Assembly (NCBI RefSeq): GCF_037095755.1 | Contig: NZ_JBAWKJ010000001.1 | Location: 747,001-811,000 of the forward strand | DNA from: Sphingopyxis sp. CCNWLW2 | GTDB taxonomy: Bacteria; Pseudomonadota; Alphaproteobacteria; Sphingomonadales; Sphingomonadaceae | Direction: 5' to 3' | Length of the DNA: 64,000 bases | Shown here: piece by piece, positions 1-8,830 of the stretch | Layout of the letters: each line of letters opens with the position of its first letter | Numbering within the stretch: the first letter of the stretch is position 1 | Made by a program: the position numbers and the translations under genes | Notes under the pieces: model-generated | Seen by the model: only the letters and a program-made list of their open reading frames with translations | What the model was told of the DNA's origin: nothing | The model's database searches: none

Positions 1-698
1 TCCATCATCGCGGTCTGGATGCGCGGCCAGGGGCACATATAGACGCACACCTGTTCGCGCATAAATCCGCCGAGGATGAAGGTCGTCGCGGTCAGCACGG
101 CGACGGTGCCATAGGCGACAAGCGCCGCCTGTCCCGTCCAGAAATCCGCCGTCAGCGTCGGCGCATCGGCGAAATACATGATCCACGCGCCGCCGGTCCA
201 GAAGGCGATGGCCAGATAGATGCCATATTTGATCACCCGCTTCGCCAGCTTTTCGGCCGTCCACGGGCCGTTCGCCAGCCGGACCTGCGCGTTGCGGTCG
301 CCGTCGATCAGCCGGTCGACATGCTGGAACAGGTCGGTCCACACCGTCTGCGGACAGGCATAACCGCACCAGGCGCGCCCGACTGCGCTGGTGACAAGGA
401 ACAGCCCGATCCCCGCCATGATGAGCAGGCCCGCGACATAATAGAATTCATGTGGCCAGATCTCGATCTGGAACATGTAGAAACGCCGGTTCGCAAGGTC
501 GACGAGCACCGCCTGATCGGGCGCGTAAGGACCGCGATCCCAGCGGATCCACGGCGTGCCGTAATAGATCGCCAGCGTCACCGCCATGATCGCCCATTTG
601 AAGCGGCGGAAGGGACCGTTCACCGCTTTCGGGTAAACGCCCTTCCGCGCTTCATAGAGCGGCGCCGACTGGCCGGAAAGATCTTCAGGGCTGGCCAT
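1..698 (-). CDS. ccoG: Cytochrome c oxidase accessory protein CcoG (partial, C-terminus off window)
   Basis: This is the membrane iron-sulfur protein needed for cbb3 oxidase assembly, where it is linked to copper reduction. Reading from the ATG at 698 the protein starts MASPEDLSGQ and has several membrane segments. It carries the CcoG cysteine motifs CGYACPQTVW near residue 110 and CVYMCPWPRIQ near residue 217, the latter running to the window edge. The start overlaps the end of ccoP by 14 bases, so it is the last visible gene of the ccoNOQP-ccoG operon. About 232 residues are visible. The 4Fe-4S ferredoxin domain and C-terminal domain expected of the family lie outside the window. Confidence 0.93.
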   Translation of the reverse strand, partial: MASPEDLSGQSAPLYEARKGVYPKAVNGPFRRFKWAIMAVTLAIYYGTPWIRWDRGPYAPDQAVLVDLANRRFYMFQIEIWPHEFYYVAGLLIMAGIGLFLVTSAVGRAWCGYACPQTVWTDLFQHVDRLIDGDRNAQVRLANGPWTAEKLAKRVIKYGIYLAIAFWTGGAWIMYFADAPTLTADFWTGQAALVAYGTVAVLTATTFILGGFMREQVCVYMCPWPRIQTAMM

Positions 699-1611
699 CG
701 GCTCCCGCCCCTTCGGCGACGGGCGCGAGCCCCTTCTCGCCGCCGCCCAGCGAATAGACATAGGCCGACAGCATCTTGATCGTGACCGGATCGAGCCGGC
801 CACCCCAGCGCGGCATCACGCCGTTTCGCGGCTGCGTGATCGTCGCGGTCAGGCTGTCGCGATCGCCGCCGTACAGCCAGATCGCATCGGTCAGTTTCGG
901 CGCGCCGACCTGCCGCCCGCCTTCGCCGCCCGCGCCGTGGCAGACCGCGCAATTGTCCGCGAACAGCGTCGCGCCGCGCGACGACGACGCGCTGACCTTT
1001 TCCTGCCGGCTGATCGTGCGCACGAAACTGACGACATCGCCGATCTGCGCCGCGTCGAGAATGCCGTCGCGGCCGAAGGCGGGCATCAGGCTGGTGCGGG
1101 TCGCCTTATGGTCGGGATTCCGGATGCCGTGGGTGACCGTATATTCGATGGTCGCCAGATCGCCGCCCCACAGCCAGTCGTCGTCGGTCAGGCTCGGATA
1201 GAGCTTCTTCACCCCCGCACCGCCAGCGCCGTGGCACTGGACGCAATGGACGCGGAACGCCGCGCCGCCGCCCTGCACCGCCGCCTGCATCAGTTCGGGC
1301 TTCGCGGGCAGATCGGTAATCGCGGTTGCGGCGATGGCATTGACCGTCGGCGCGCGGCGCTTCGCATCGGCCGCCATTTCCTTTGCAAGGTCGCCGCGGC
1401 TCGACCAGTCGAGGACGCCCCTGGTCGCGCTGTCGACCATCGGCCACGCCGGATAGAGGACGACATAAGCCAGCCCCCAGACGATCGTGGCGTAAAAGGT
1501 CCAGAGCCACCAGCGCGGCATCGGCGTGTCGAGTTCCTCGATCCCGTCCCACTCATGGCCGACCGTGCTCGTGCCGGTCGCCTCGTCGATGCGCTGTTTC
1601 AGATCAGCCAT
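685..1611 (-). CDS. ccoP: cbb3-type cytochrome c oxidase subunit III (CcoP), dihaem cytochrome c
   Basis: CcoP passes electrons from cytochrome c towards the catalytic subunit of the high-affinity cbb3 oxidase in the inner membrane. The 308-residue product has an N-terminal cytoplasmic stretch and a membrane anchor (PRWWLWTFYATIVWGLAYVV). Two periplasmic cytochrome c domains follow, with haem motifs CVQCH and CAVCH and downstream methionine ligands in SLMPAFG and GVMPRWGG. Length matches the family. It overlaps ccoQ by 8 bases and ccoG by 14, implying translational coupling. It is expected to be induced at low oxygen through the FNR box upstream of ccoN. Confidence 0.97.
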   Translation of the reverse strand: MADLKQRIDEATGTSTVGHEWDGIEELDTPMPRWWLWTFYATIVWGLAYVVLYPAWPMVDSATRGVLDWSSRGDLAKEMAADAKRRAPTVNAIAATAITDLPAKPELMQAAVQGGGAAFRVHCVQCHGAGGAGVKKLYPSLTDDDWLWGGDLATIEYTVTHGIRNPDHKATRTSLMPAFGRDGILDAAQIGDVVSFVRTISRQEKVSASSSRGATLFADNCAVCHGAGGEGGRQVGAPKLTDAIWLYGGDRDSLTATITQPRNGVMPRWGGRLDPVTIKMLSAYVYSLGGGEKGLAPVAEGAGADGQP

Positions 1612-1762
1612 GCTCGTCGTCCTTGAAGATCATGTTCGCGGCCTCTTCGTTGCGCGCGCGCGCGCTCGGCCGGAACGGCCAGGCGATAAGGGTGAGGAAC
1701 AGCAGCGCCATCGCGAGCAGCCCCCAGCTATCGGCGAAATGGCGAAGCGCGTCGTAGCTCAT
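1604..1762 (-). CDS. ccoQ: cbb3 oxidase small subunit CcoQ
   Basis: This 52-residue protein begins [13 protein letters not shown] and has one membrane helix ([17 protein letters not shown]) followed by a charged tail. It has the size, topology and [12 protein letters not shown] post-helix motif of CcoQ/FixQ, which stabilises the cbb3 complex. It sits in the canonical place between ccoO and ccoP. Its ATG overlaps the ccoO stop as ATGA (1759-1762) and its end overlaps the ccoP start by 8 bases. Confidence 0.93.
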   Translation of the reverse strand: MSYDALRHFADSWGLLAMALLFLTLIAWPFRPSARARNEEAANMIFKDDEHG

Positions 1763-2523
1763 CGCGCCGCCTCCGTTTCGCCGGCGCGTTCCTGCGGCGC
1801 CGCCTTGTCGACATCGACCAGCGTGCCGAGCATCTGAAGATAGGCAATCAGCGCATCCATCTCGGTCACGCGCGCGGGGTCGCCGTCAAAGTCGCGGACC
1901 TGCGCCTTCGGATAGCGCTTCTGCAGATCGCCCGCGCCGGCATCGGGGTCGGCCTGCGCCCGGATGTCATCGTTCGCCTTGGCGATGTCGGCCTTCGTAT
2001 AGGGCACACCGACGCGATAGAGCGCGGTCAGGTCGTTCGCCATGTCGCCCGTCTGGAGATCGCGTTCGGCGAGGAAGGCATAGGGCGGCATGATCGATTC
2101 GGGCACGACGCTGCGCGGGTCGATCAGATGCGCCTTGTGCCATTCGTCCGAATAGCGGCCGCCGACGCGCGCCAAGTCGGGCCCGGTGCGTTTCGACCCC
2201 CATTGGAACGGGTGGTCGTACATGCTCTCGGCGGCGAGGCTGTAGTGGCCATAGCGTTCGACCTCGTCGCGGAACGGACGGATCATCTGGCTGTGGCAGG
2301 TGTAGCAGCCCTCGCGCATGTAGATGTTGCGTCCGGCGAGCTCGAGCGGGGTATAGGGGCGCATGCCCTCGACCTTCTCGACCGTGTTGTCGATCCAGAA
2401 GAGCGGCGCGATCTCGACGATGCCGCCGATGGTGACGGTGAGCAGCGCGAGCGCGCCGAGCAACGTCACATTGCGTTCGATCTTCTTGTGGCTGAAGCCC
2501 TGTTTGGCGGGTCTGGTGGCCAT
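1759..2523 (-). CDS. ccoO: cbb3-type cytochrome c oxidase subunit II (CcoO), monohaem cytochrome c
   Basis: CcoO is the membrane-anchored monohaem subunit that transfers electrons from CcoP to CcoN. The 254-residue protein has an N-terminal anchor ([22 protein letters not shown]) and the conserved stretch [20 protein letters not shown] with haem motif CYTCH. Methionine ligation is expected in the [10 protein letters not shown] region. It ends [12 protein letters not shown] plus a short tail, the usual CcoO terminus. Twelve bases separate it from ccoN, and it overlaps ccoQ by 4. Confidence 0.97.
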   Translation of the reverse strand: MATRPAKQGFSHKKIERNVTLLGALALLTVTIGGIVEIAPLFWIDNTVEKVEGMRPYTPLELAGRNIYMREGCYTCHSQMIRPFRDEVERYGHYSLAAESMYDHPFQWGSKRTGPDLARVGGRYSDEWHKAHLIDPRSVVPESIMPPYAFLAERDLQTGDMANDLTALYRVGVPYTKADIAKANDDIRAQADPDAGAGDLQKRYPKAQVRDFDGDPARVTEMDALIAYLQMLGTLVDVDKAAPQERAGETEAAR

Positions 2524-2535
2524 GATCCGGGCTCC

Positions 2536-4194
2536 TTATTCGGCAGGGACGGGCGCGAGCGGGCGGTCCGCTGCGGCGTTGTACGGGGTTTCGGTCATCG
2601 GCTTTTCGGCGCGCACCTTGCCGCTGAGCGTCGCCCAGACGTTGAAGACCATGATCAGGAAGCCGGCGAGATACATCGCCCCGCCCGCGGCGCGGATCAG
2701 GTACATCGGGTGCATCGCCGCGACGCTTTCGACGAAGCTGTAGACGAGGTAGCCGTCGGCTCCATATTCGCGCCACATCAGCCCCTGCATGATGCCCGCG
2801 ACCCACATCGACGCGGCGTAGAAAACGATGCCGACGGTCGCGAGCCAGAAGTGCCAGTTGACCATGCGCAGGCTGTAGAGCCGCTCGCGGCCCCACAGGC
2901 GCGGCACGAGATAATAGACGCAGGCGAAGGTGATCATGCCGTTCCAGCCGAGCGCGCCCGAGTGCACATGGCCGATCGTCCAGTCGGTGTAATGCGACAT
3001 CGAGTTCACCCATTTGATCGACATCATCGGGCCTTCGAAGGTGCTCATGCCGTAGAAGGCGAGCGCCATCACCATCATGCGGATGATCGGGTCGGTGCGG
3101 ATCTTGTCCCACGCGCCGTTGAGCGTCATCAGACCGTTGATCATGCCGCCCCAACTCGGCATCCACAGGATCACCGAAAAGACCATGCCCAGCGTCTGCG
3201 CCCAGTCGGGCAGCGCGGTGTAATGGAGGTGGTGCGGCCCCGCCCAGATGTAGAGGAAGATCAGCGACCAGAAGTGGATGATCGACAGGCGATAGCTGTA
3301 CACCGGCCGCTCGGCCTGCTTCGGCACGAAATAATACATCATCGCGAGGAAGCCCGCGGTCAGGAAGAAGCCGACCGCATTATGCCCGTACCACCATTGC
3401 GTCAGCGCATCCTGCACCCCGGCAAAGGCGGCATAGCTCTTCGACCCGAAGATGCTCGCCGGCACCGACAGATTGTTGACGATGTGGAGCATCGCAATGG
3501 TGACGATGAAGCTGAGGTAAAACCAGTTGGCGACATAGATATGCGGCTCGCGGCGCTTGACGATCGTGCCGGTGAAAACGACCAGATAGGCGACCCAGAC
3601 GATCGTCAGCCATAGGTCGACATACCATTCGGGCTCGGCATATTCCTTGGCCGCGGTGACGCCCATCAGATAGCCGGTCGCGGCCAGCACGATGAAGAGT
3701 TGATATCCCCAGAAAACGAAGCGCGCGAGCGCCGGAAAGGCAAGCCGCGCGCGGCAGGTGCGCTGGACGACGTAAAAGCTCGTCGCGATCAGCGCGTTGC
3801 CGCCGAAGGCAAAGATCACCGCCGAGGTGTGCAGCGGCCGCAGGCGGCCGAAGGTCGTATATTCAAGATTGAGGTTCAGCGCCGGGAAAGCGAGCTGCAA
3901 TGCGATGAAGAGGCCTGCCGCCATGCCGGCGATGCCCCAGAACAGCGTGGCGACGACCCCCCAACGCACCGGATCGTCGTCATAGACGCCCTGATCGGCG
4001 GGCATCTTCAATATCCCGCGCGCGATCGCCTCATAATCGGCGCGCGACACGGTCGTCCAGAGCATCAGCAAAGCGGCCAGCGCGACGATGATCATATGGA
4101 CGGCGAAGGGCGCATCGACCGCGACCGCCGCCATCACCAGCGCGAGCAGGGCCAGGCCGAGCCAGCCCCCCGCCTTTGCTACCAGAGTGTCCAT
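2536..4194 (-). CDS. ccoN: cbb3-type cytochrome c oxidase subunit I (CcoN)
   Basis: CcoN is the catalytic subunit, holding haem b and the haem b3-CuB site where O2 is reduced with proton pumping. The 552-residue protein has about 12 membrane helices and typical CcoN blocks: [42 protein letters not shown] (with the CuB histidine WYGHNAV) and [20 protein letters not shown], then [15 protein letters not shown]. The ATG at 4194 was chosen because AGGGA lies about 10 bases upstream. An in-frame ATG at 4233 lacks a ribosome site. It is first in the operon, divergent from the OmpW gene, with an FNR box in the shared gap. Confidence 0.97.
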   Translation of the reverse strand: MDTLVAKAGGWLGLALLALVMAAVAVDAPFAVHMIIVALAALLMLWTTVSRADYEAIARGILKMPADQGVYDDDPVRWGVVATLFWGIAGMAAGLFIALQLAFPALNLNLEYTTFGRLRPLHTSAVIFAFGGNALIATSFYVVQRTCRARLAFPALARFVFWGYQLFIVLAATGYLMGVTAAKEYAEPEWYVDLWLTIVWVAYLVVFTGTIVKRREPHIYVANWFYLSFIVTIAMLHIVNNLSVPASIFGSKSYAAFAGVQDALTQWWYGHNAVGFFLTAGFLAMMYYFVPKQAERPVYSYRLSIIHFWSLIFLYIWAGPHHLHYTALPDWAQTLGMVFSVILWMPSWGGMINGLMTLNGAWDKIRTDPIIRMMVMALAFYGMSTFEGPMMSIKWVNSMSHYTDWTIGHVHSGALGWNGMITFACVYYLVPRLWGRERLYSLRMVNWHFWLATVGIVFYAASMWVAGIMQGLMWREYGADGYLVYSFVESVAAMHPMYLIRAAGGAMYLAGFLIMVFNVWATLSGKVRAEKPMTETPYNAAADRPLAPVPAE

Positions 4195-4273
4195 ATCGCT
4201 TGTCCCTGTTTTCGCGCGGCTTTGGCGCCGCATGGTTCAGGACCGCTCTTGGCCGTGCGGCGGGGCAAAAACA

Positions 4274-4287
4274 TTGACCAGGATCAA
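4274..4287. promoter_or_regulatory. FNR/FixK box between ccoN and ompW
   Basis: TTGAC-CAGG-ATCAA matches the FNR/FixK consensus TTGAT-N4-ATCAA with one change. It is centred about 86 bases from each of the divergent start codons (ccoN at 4194, ompW-like at 4366), so one site could serve both promoters. The FNR regulator encoded at 5063-5752 carries the ETTSR recognition motif that reads this sequence in E. coli FNR. Confidence 0.82.
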
Positions 4288-4365
4288 CGAATAGATTGCG
4301 CGGCATCAATGCCCGGCGACCACGCCGGGTGCAGGGAGCCCAGGTCAACGCAAGGAGCAACGACC

Positions 4366-5037
4366 ATGAAAAAACAGCATCTCTCGCTGATCGCGCTGGC
4401 GGCCGCCGCCGCGATTCCCGGGCAGGCCGCGGCCAAGGCCGGCGATGTCCAGTTCAAGATTTTCGCGACCTATGTCGCACCCGACGGCAAGATCAGCGAC
4501 GTCAAGCTCGACCGGATCGGGCTTCCGGCCGGGACACAAACCAAGGCCGACGACAATGTCACGCCGACGGTCGCGATCGAATATTATGTCGCCGACCATA
4601 TCTCGCTCGAGACGATTGCCGGGGTGACCCAGCATGACGTGAACGGCCGTGGCGCGCTGAGCGGCGCGACGTTGGTGTCGAACGCCAAGATCGTCCCCGC
4701 GACGCTGACGCTCAAATATCATTTCGGCAAGAAAGGCGGCATCCAGCCTTATGTGGGGGCGGGTCCGAGCTACTTCATCTTCATCGACGAAAAGCCCGGC
4801 GCCACGACCCGGTCGCTCGGCGCGACCCGCCAGAAGATGGGCGACAAGCTCGGCGCCGCGCTCCAGGCCGGGGTCGATATTCCGGTGAACGACAAGGGAC
4901 TCGCGCTATCCTTCGATGCCAAACGCTATTTCCTGCGTCCGACCGCGACATGGTATGCCGGGACGACCGAGGTGCTGAAGACGCGGCACAAGCTAGATCC
5001 CTGGGTGATCAGCGCCGGCGTCGCTTTTCGTTTCTGA
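4366..5037 (+). CDS. OmpW family outer-membrane protein
   Basis: A 223-residue protein with a signal peptide (MKKQHLSLIALAAAAAIPGQAAA) and a mature part of amphipathic strands. It includes VTPTVAIEYYVADHISLET and LTLKYHFGKKGGIQPYVGAG, and ends in the barrel signature VISAGVAFRF with terminal Phe. These are OmpW/AlkL hallmarks: small eight-stranded barrels that pass hydrophobic or small molecules. AAGGAG at 4352 precedes the ATG by 8 bases. The divergent FNR box suggests low-oxygen control, as known for OmpW in enterobacteria. The substrate is unknown. Confidence 0.9.
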   Translation: MKKQHLSLIALAAAAAIPGQAAAKAGDVQFKIFATYVAPDGKISDVKLDRIGLPAGTQTKADDNVTPTVAIEYYVADHISLETIAGVTQHDVNGRGALSGATLVSNAKIVPATLTLKYHFGKKGGIQPYVGAGPSYFIFIDEKPGATTRSLGATRQKMGDKLGAALQAGVDIPVNDKGLALSFDAKRYFLRPTATWYAGTTEVLKTRHKLDPWVISAGVAFRF

Positions 5038-5066
5038 CCTCCCAACTGGCGCCGTTGGCCGGTCAG
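5034..5066. terminator. Hairpin shared by convergent ompW and fnr ends
   Basis: Arms CTGACC (5034-5039) and GGTCAG (5061-5066) enclose a second pair, CCAAC and GTTGG. The stop codons of both converging genes lie inside the outer arms. There is no T-run, so this could be a weak bidirectional terminator or only a 3'-end stabilising hairpin. Confidence 0.45.
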
Positions 5067-5752
5067 CCTGCCATTTCGTTCAGAGCCGCAAGGTCGTTGA
5101 TGACGATCTTGCGGCGGGATGGAAGGTCGATCAGGCCATCGGCGCGCATTTTGGTGAACTGGCGGCTCGTGGTCTCGACGGTGAGACCCAAGATGTCGGC
5201 GATCTGCTGACGGCCGAAGGGCAGCTCGAAGCCTCGCGCCGTATCCGCCGCACCGGGAGGTGGCGACAAGCGATCGGCCATTTCGAGCAGGAAGGAAGCA
5301 ACCTTCTCGGACGCCGACTTGCGCCCGAGCAGAAGCATCCAGCGGCGCGCGCGATCGAGTTCGCCGAGCGTGCGGCGCAGCAATTTTTGTTGGAGATCGG
5401 GATGGTCGGCGGCGAACTCGTCGAACTGGTCGCGATGGAAGATGCAAAGCTCGGCGGCGCTGATCGCGCTGACGCTATACGGGCTTTCCTTCCCGAACGG
5501 CCGCCCGATGAAGTCCGAGGGAAAGACGATACCGACGATCTGCTCGCGCCCGTCGGCGGTGGCGGCGACGAGTTTCAGGACGCCTTCAAGGACATTGGCG
5601 ACGACCGGCGCGTCGTCGCCCTCCCACAGGAGCGTATGCCCGCTGCTCACGCGCTGGCGCCGGCCCATCCGGCCGAGCAACAGGAGCTCGTCCGGCCGCA
5701 GGCTCGCACAAATGGCGCGGTTGCGCACGATGCAGGACAGGCAATCGGTCAT
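5063..5752 (-). CDS. FNR-type oxygen-sensing transcription regulator (Crp/Fnr family)
   Basis: This 229-residue regulator has the full FNR layout: N-terminal cysteines C4, C7 and C15 plus C103 for a 4Fe-4S cluster, a cyclic-nucleotide-binding-like beta barrel (residues 20-120), a dimer helix and a helix-turn-helix at about 180-206. The recognition helix reads ETTSR (E193, S196, R197), the residues that contact TTGAT half-sites in FNR. C-x2-C-x7-C spacing is usual for alphaproteobacterial FnrL/FnrN proteins. It lies 31 bases behind a universal stress gene, probably in one operon driven by the FNR box at 6646, which implies autoregulation. Confidence 0.93.
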   Translation of the reverse strand: MTDCLSCIVRNRAICASLRPDELLLLGRMGRRQRVSSGHTLLWEGDDAPVVANVLEGVLKLVAATADGREQIVGIVFPSDFIGRPFGKESPYSVSAISAAELCIFHRDQFDEFAADHPDLQQKLLRRTLGELDRARRWMLLLGRKSASEKVASFLLEMADRLSPPPGAADTARGFELPFGRQQIADILGLTVETTSRQFTKMRADGLIDLPSRRKIVINDLAALNEMAG

Positions 5753-5783
5753 GCGCCGGGTGCCCGGCAGGCAGGCATCGCGG

Positions 5784-6593
5784 TCAATGGGCGAGGAGGA
5801 GCGGCGCCGGCGCGGCTTCGAGCAGATAGCGCGTCACCCCGCCGAACAGGGTCTCGCGCAGCCGCGGACGCCCATAGGCTCCCATCACGATGAGCCCCGG
5901 GGCCATTTCCTTCGCGGTTCGCTCGAGTATCTCCTCGGGCGTAAGCGCCCCGCGATCGTGGCGGCGAAGCTCAGCATGAATGCCGTGCCGCGACAGATAG
6001 CAGAGCGCGTCCTCGGCCGGCACCCGTCCCTCATCCGGCCCGACCTGCACCATCGTCACGCTGCCCGCGCCCGCCATCAACGGCCCAGCGGCGCGCAAGG
6101 CGTGCGCGGCTTGCGGGCTGCCGTTCCACAGGATCATCACCGGGGCATCAAGGTCGAGCGGCTGGCCTTCGGCGGGCAACGCGAGCACGGGCGCGGGCAC
6201 AGTCATTGCGAGGTCGCCCGCCAGCGTCGGCTGAGCGAGACCGCGCCGGTCGCGGGGGCCGAGCGATACGATGGCAAGATCGGCTAGCGTCGCGGCGAGC
6301 GAGAGCGCCGCGAGCGCATCGCCGTCGGCGATGGCGACGTCCCAGGGCACATCCTCGCGCGCGAGCTGCGCCGCGAGCCGGGTCTCGAGCTCGGCATCGG
6401 CAAGCTGCGCCTTGGCGAGCTGTTCGCGCGCCAGATACATGCCGCCAAAGGGATCGGAGGCGATGAACTGCTGGAAGGGCGAGCAGATCAGGAAACTGAG
6501 ATGAGCGCCGAGGCGCCGTCCGATAGCGAGCGCCGTCTCGGTGCGCGCGGCCATGGCCGGGCTCGCGTCGGCGTGAATCAAAAGATTTCGCAT
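5784..6593 (-). CDS. Universal stress protein (UspA family)
   Basis: A 269-residue cytoplasmic protein starting MRNLLIHADASPAM. The C-terminal half carries the Usp nucleotide-binding fold, ending LIVMGAYGRPRLRETLFGGVTRYLL with the GxYGxxRxRExxFGG signature. The N-terminal half looks like a diverged Usp domain, so this is a tandem-type protein. AAGGAG lies 7 bases before the ATG at 6593; the reading frame extends further upstream but without a ribosome site. An FNR box is centred 59 bases upstream. Tandem Usp proteins are typical members of hypoxia regulons. Confidence 0.93.
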   Translation of the reverse strand: MRNLLIHADASPAMAARTETALAIGRRLGAHLSFLICSPFQQFIASDPFGGMYLAREQLAKAQLADAELETRLAAQLAREDVPWDVAIADGDALAALSLAATLADLAIVSLGPRDRRGLAQPTLAGDLAMTVPAPVLALPAEGQPLDLDAPVMILWNGSPQAAHALRAAGPLMAGAGSVTMVQVGPDEGRVPAEDALCYLSRHGIHAELRRHDRGALTPEEILERTAKEMAPGLIVMGAYGRPRLRETLFGGVTRYLLEAAPAPLLLAH

Positions 6594-6645
6594 GTCTTGC
6601 TCTCCTTCATGATGGAGAGGGAAGCGCTTATGCGCACCGGCTTCA

Positions 6646-6659
6646 TTGACACCGGTCAA
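6646..6659. promoter_or_regulatory. FNR/FixK box upstream of usp-fnr
   Basis: TTGAC-ACCG-GTCAA is a perfect inverted repeat of the FNR half-site. If RNA polymerase is activated with the box at -41.5, the transcript would begin about 18 bases before the usp start codon, leaving room for its AAGGAG site. Because fnr follows usp, the site would place fnr under its own control. Confidence 0.8.
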
Positions 6660-6764
6660 TAAACCGCGCCCTTCAGGCCGGGCGCCATACTGCGGTCGCT
6701 CCGTATAATTACGAAATGCGCCGACCGCGCGGGGCGTTAGCCTGACGTCGCAAAGGAGCAAGCG

Positions 6765-6932
6765 ATGCCGAGACCCAGTCCATTGACCCCATTTCGCGCG
6801 CACCCGCGCCGGACTCCGGTGAATCGCGCGCCGGCGGACCCGCGGCGCGAGCAAAGCCGTATCGCGGGCACCCTCACCCTTCGCCCTTCGCCGCTCCGGC
6901 GGTCCGATCCAAATCAAGGAGACAGAGGATGA
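6765..6932 (+). CDS. Small basic protein, translationally coupled to GNAT (hypothetical)
   Basis: A 55-residue reading frame beginning MPRPSPLTPF, rich in Arg and Pro, with no membrane segment. It has a strong ribosome site (AAAGGAG, about 8 bases upstream) and its TGA overlaps the ATG of the acetyltransferase as ATGA (6929-6932). It is not recognised as a known family. It could be a true small protein or a leader peptide that couples translation of the GNAT gene; the low-complexity composition keeps confidence modest. Confidence 0.4.
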   Translation: MPRPSPLTPFRAHPRRTPVNRAPADPRREQSRIAGTLTLRPSPLRRSDPNQGDRG

Positions 6933-7474
6933 CGCTCACCAATGCGCCCGACACCACGCTCAGCGAGGCGACCGAGACTTGCCTGCAGACCCGCAGCGGC
7001 GTCGACCTTCGTCTCCGGCCGGTCGCGGAGAGCGACGCGGATATCGTCAATCATTTCTTCGACGGCCTGACGGCGGATGATATGCAGTTCCGCTTCCTGA
7101 GCGGCCAGTCGCACCTTTCGAGCGCCCAGCTCGCGGCGATGATCGGTGTCGATCACCGCCACCGCGAGCATCTGCTCGCGTTCGATGCCGCGACCTCGGA
7201 ACTGATTGCGAGCCTGCTGATTGCTGCCGACGATGCGTTTGTGACCGCCGAGGTCGCGATTTCGGTCGCGCCGGCATATAAGACACGCGGCGTCGGCTGG
7301 ACTCTCCTCAACCATGCCGTCGATCTTGCCCGCGCCCGCGGCCTCAAGACGCTGCGGTCGATCGAGAGCCGCGCCAATCGAGGCGCGATGGAGGTCGAAC
7401 GGACGCTGGGATTCAAGGCGAGCGACTATGATGGCGACGCCACGCTCGCTCTGCTCGAACTCGAGCTTCGCTGA
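6929..7474 (+). CDS. GNAT family N-acetyltransferase
   Basis: A 181-residue protein with the GNAT fold. An N-terminal strand (VDLRLRPVAESDADIV) leads to the acetyl-CoA binding segment VAPAYKTRGVGWTLLNHAVDLAR, which carries the R/Q-x-x-G-x-G/A motif as RGVGWT, and then RANRGAMEVERTLGFKAS. The substrate is not evident. Similar single-domain GNATs with the DMQFRF block sit beside universal stress genes in other proteobacterial low-oxygen regulons, so regulatory lysine acetylation is one possibility (inference). AAGGAGACAG precedes the start. Confidence 0.88.
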   Translation: MTLTNAPDTTLSEATETCLQTRSGVDLRLRPVAESDADIVNHFFDGLTADDMQFRFLSGQSHLSSAQLAAMIGVDHRHREHLLAFDAATSELIASLLIAADDAFVTAEVAISVAPAYKTRGVGWTLLNHAVDLARARGLKTLRSIESRANRGAMEVERTLGFKASDYDGDATLALLELELR

Positions 7475-7525
7475 CCTTGGCCATCGGGTCGGCGCCCGAC
7501 CGGCAGCCGGCTGGAGACACTCCCA

Positions 7526-8542
7526 ATGGACCAAGGCTTTCATGCCATGCAGCTCGACTCGCCGGGCGCGCTGCTGCACCGCGTCGAGCGCGCGATCCCG
7601 ACTCCGGCCGACGGCGAAATCAGGATCGCGATCACCGCGTGCGGCGTGTGCCGGACCGATCTCCATATCGCCGACGGCGACATCAGTGGCCGGCTTCCGA
7701 TTGTCCCGGGCCATGAGATCGTCGGCCGCGTCGACGCACTCGGCGCGGGCGTCACCCAGTTCGGGCTTGGCGAGCGGGTCGGCGTGCCTTGGCTCGGCAG
7801 GAGTTGCGGCACCTGCCCCTATTGCGCTGCGGGCCATGAAAATCTCTGCGACGCGCCCGAGTTCACCGGATTCACGCGCGACGGCGGTTTCGCTTCGCAT
7901 GTCGTCGCCGATGCGCGCTTCTGCCTCGCAATCCCTGCCGCCTTCGACGATCTTCATGCGGCGCCTTTGCTCTGCGCCGGCTTGATCGGCTACCGCGCCT
8001 ATCGCATGGCGGACAGCGCGAAGGCGCTCGGCCTCTATGGTTTCGGCGCCGCCGCACATATTCTCGCGCAGCTCGCGATCGCCGACGGCACCGATGTCTA
8101 CGCCTTCACACGCGAAGGCGATACCGCTGGTCAGGATTTCGCCCGCCGCCTCGGTTGCGCCTGGGCGGGCGCGTCGACCGAGGCCCCGCCCGCCACGCTC
8201 GACGCAGCGATCCTCTTTGCGCCGGTTGGGGCACTCGTTCCCGAAGCGCTACGCCATGTCCGCAAGGGCGCACGAGTCATCTGCGCGGGCATTCATATGA
8301 GCGACATCCCGTCCTTTCCTTATGCCGATCTCTGGGAGGAAAGGTCTATCCGCTCGGTCGCCAATCTGACCCGTGCCGATGGTGCAGCGTTTCTCGAAGC
8401 CGCGGCGCGCTGCGGCCTGCGGACGCATGTCACCGCGCTACCGCTCGCCGACGCCAATCGCGCGCTCGACCGGTTGCGCGCCGGCGATGTCGAAGGCGCG
8501 CTCGTCCTCGTCCCCGAGGGCGCGGCTAGGGGGAATCCCTAA
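7526..8542 (+). CDS. Zinc-dependent alcohol dehydrogenase (MDR superfamily)
   Basis: A 338-residue NAD(P)-dependent dehydrogenase. Catalytic-zinc residues appear in ACGVCRTDLHI and PGHEIVG, and the structural-zinc cysteines in SCGTCPYCAAGHENLC. The nucleotide-binding turn reads YGFGAAAHI, departing from the usual GxGxxG. GGAG lies about 9 bases before the ATG. Downstream of the GNAT gene with a 51-base gap, it is probably co-transcribed. The substrate is probably a primary alcohol or aldehyde, but this is unproven. Confidence 0.92.
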   Translation: MDQGFHAMQLDSPGALLHRVERAIPTPADGEIRIAITACGVCRTDLHIADGDISGRLPIVPGHEIVGRVDALGAGVTQFGLGERVGVPWLGRSCGTCPYCAAGHENLCDAPEFTGFTRDGGFASHVVADARFCLAIPAAFDDLHAAPLLCAGLIGYRAYRMADSAKALGLYGFGAAAHILAQLAIADGTDVYAFTREGDTAGQDFARRLGCAWAGASTEAPPATLDAAILFAPVGALVPEALRHVRKGARVICAGIHMSDIPSFPYADLWEERSIRSVANLTRADGAAFLEAAARCGLRTHVTALPLADANRALDRLRAGDVEGALVLVPEGAARGNP

Positions 8543-8607
8543 TGGCGCGTTCGCACCAGCGGCGCGAAAGTGGCGAAGGCCAGATCGGCCTGTCAGGAGA
8601 GACTGCC

Positions 8608-8808
8608 ATGGATCGTTTCGAGCGAGACCCCGCCAGCGCGGCGCGCCCTCCCGAATGTCCCGATTGCGACCCGCCGGCGCAGCCCGACAAGGCCTATCCG
8701 GAGACGCCGGCACCGGACCCCGATCGCCAGCCGCTGCGCACGTCGCCGGAGGCACCGGTGCTTCCCGACAGCCATCCCGAAGCCACGCCGCGCGAATATC
8801 CCGAATAG
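8608..8808 (+). CDS. Small proline-rich acidic protein (hypothetical)
   Basis: A 66-residue protein starting MDRFERDPAS, with many Pro, Asp and Glu and a CPDCDPP motif near residue 19. AGGAGA sits 8 bases before the chosen ATG. An earlier in-frame ATG at 8542 overlaps the dehydrogenase stop as TAATG but has a poorer site. It is likely the last gene of the GNAT-dehydrogenase operon. No function can be assigned. Confidence 0.55.
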   Translation: MDRFERDPASAARPPECPDCDPPAQPDKAYPETPAPDPDRQPLRTSPEAPVLPDSHPEATPREYPE

Positions 8809-8830
8809 CTGCGCGCGGCCGGACAAGACC

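Noticed and set aside
2128..3615. Plus-strand frame of 495 residues opposite ccoO/ccoN
   Set aside because: Fully overlapped by the cbb3 genes, with shadow composition.
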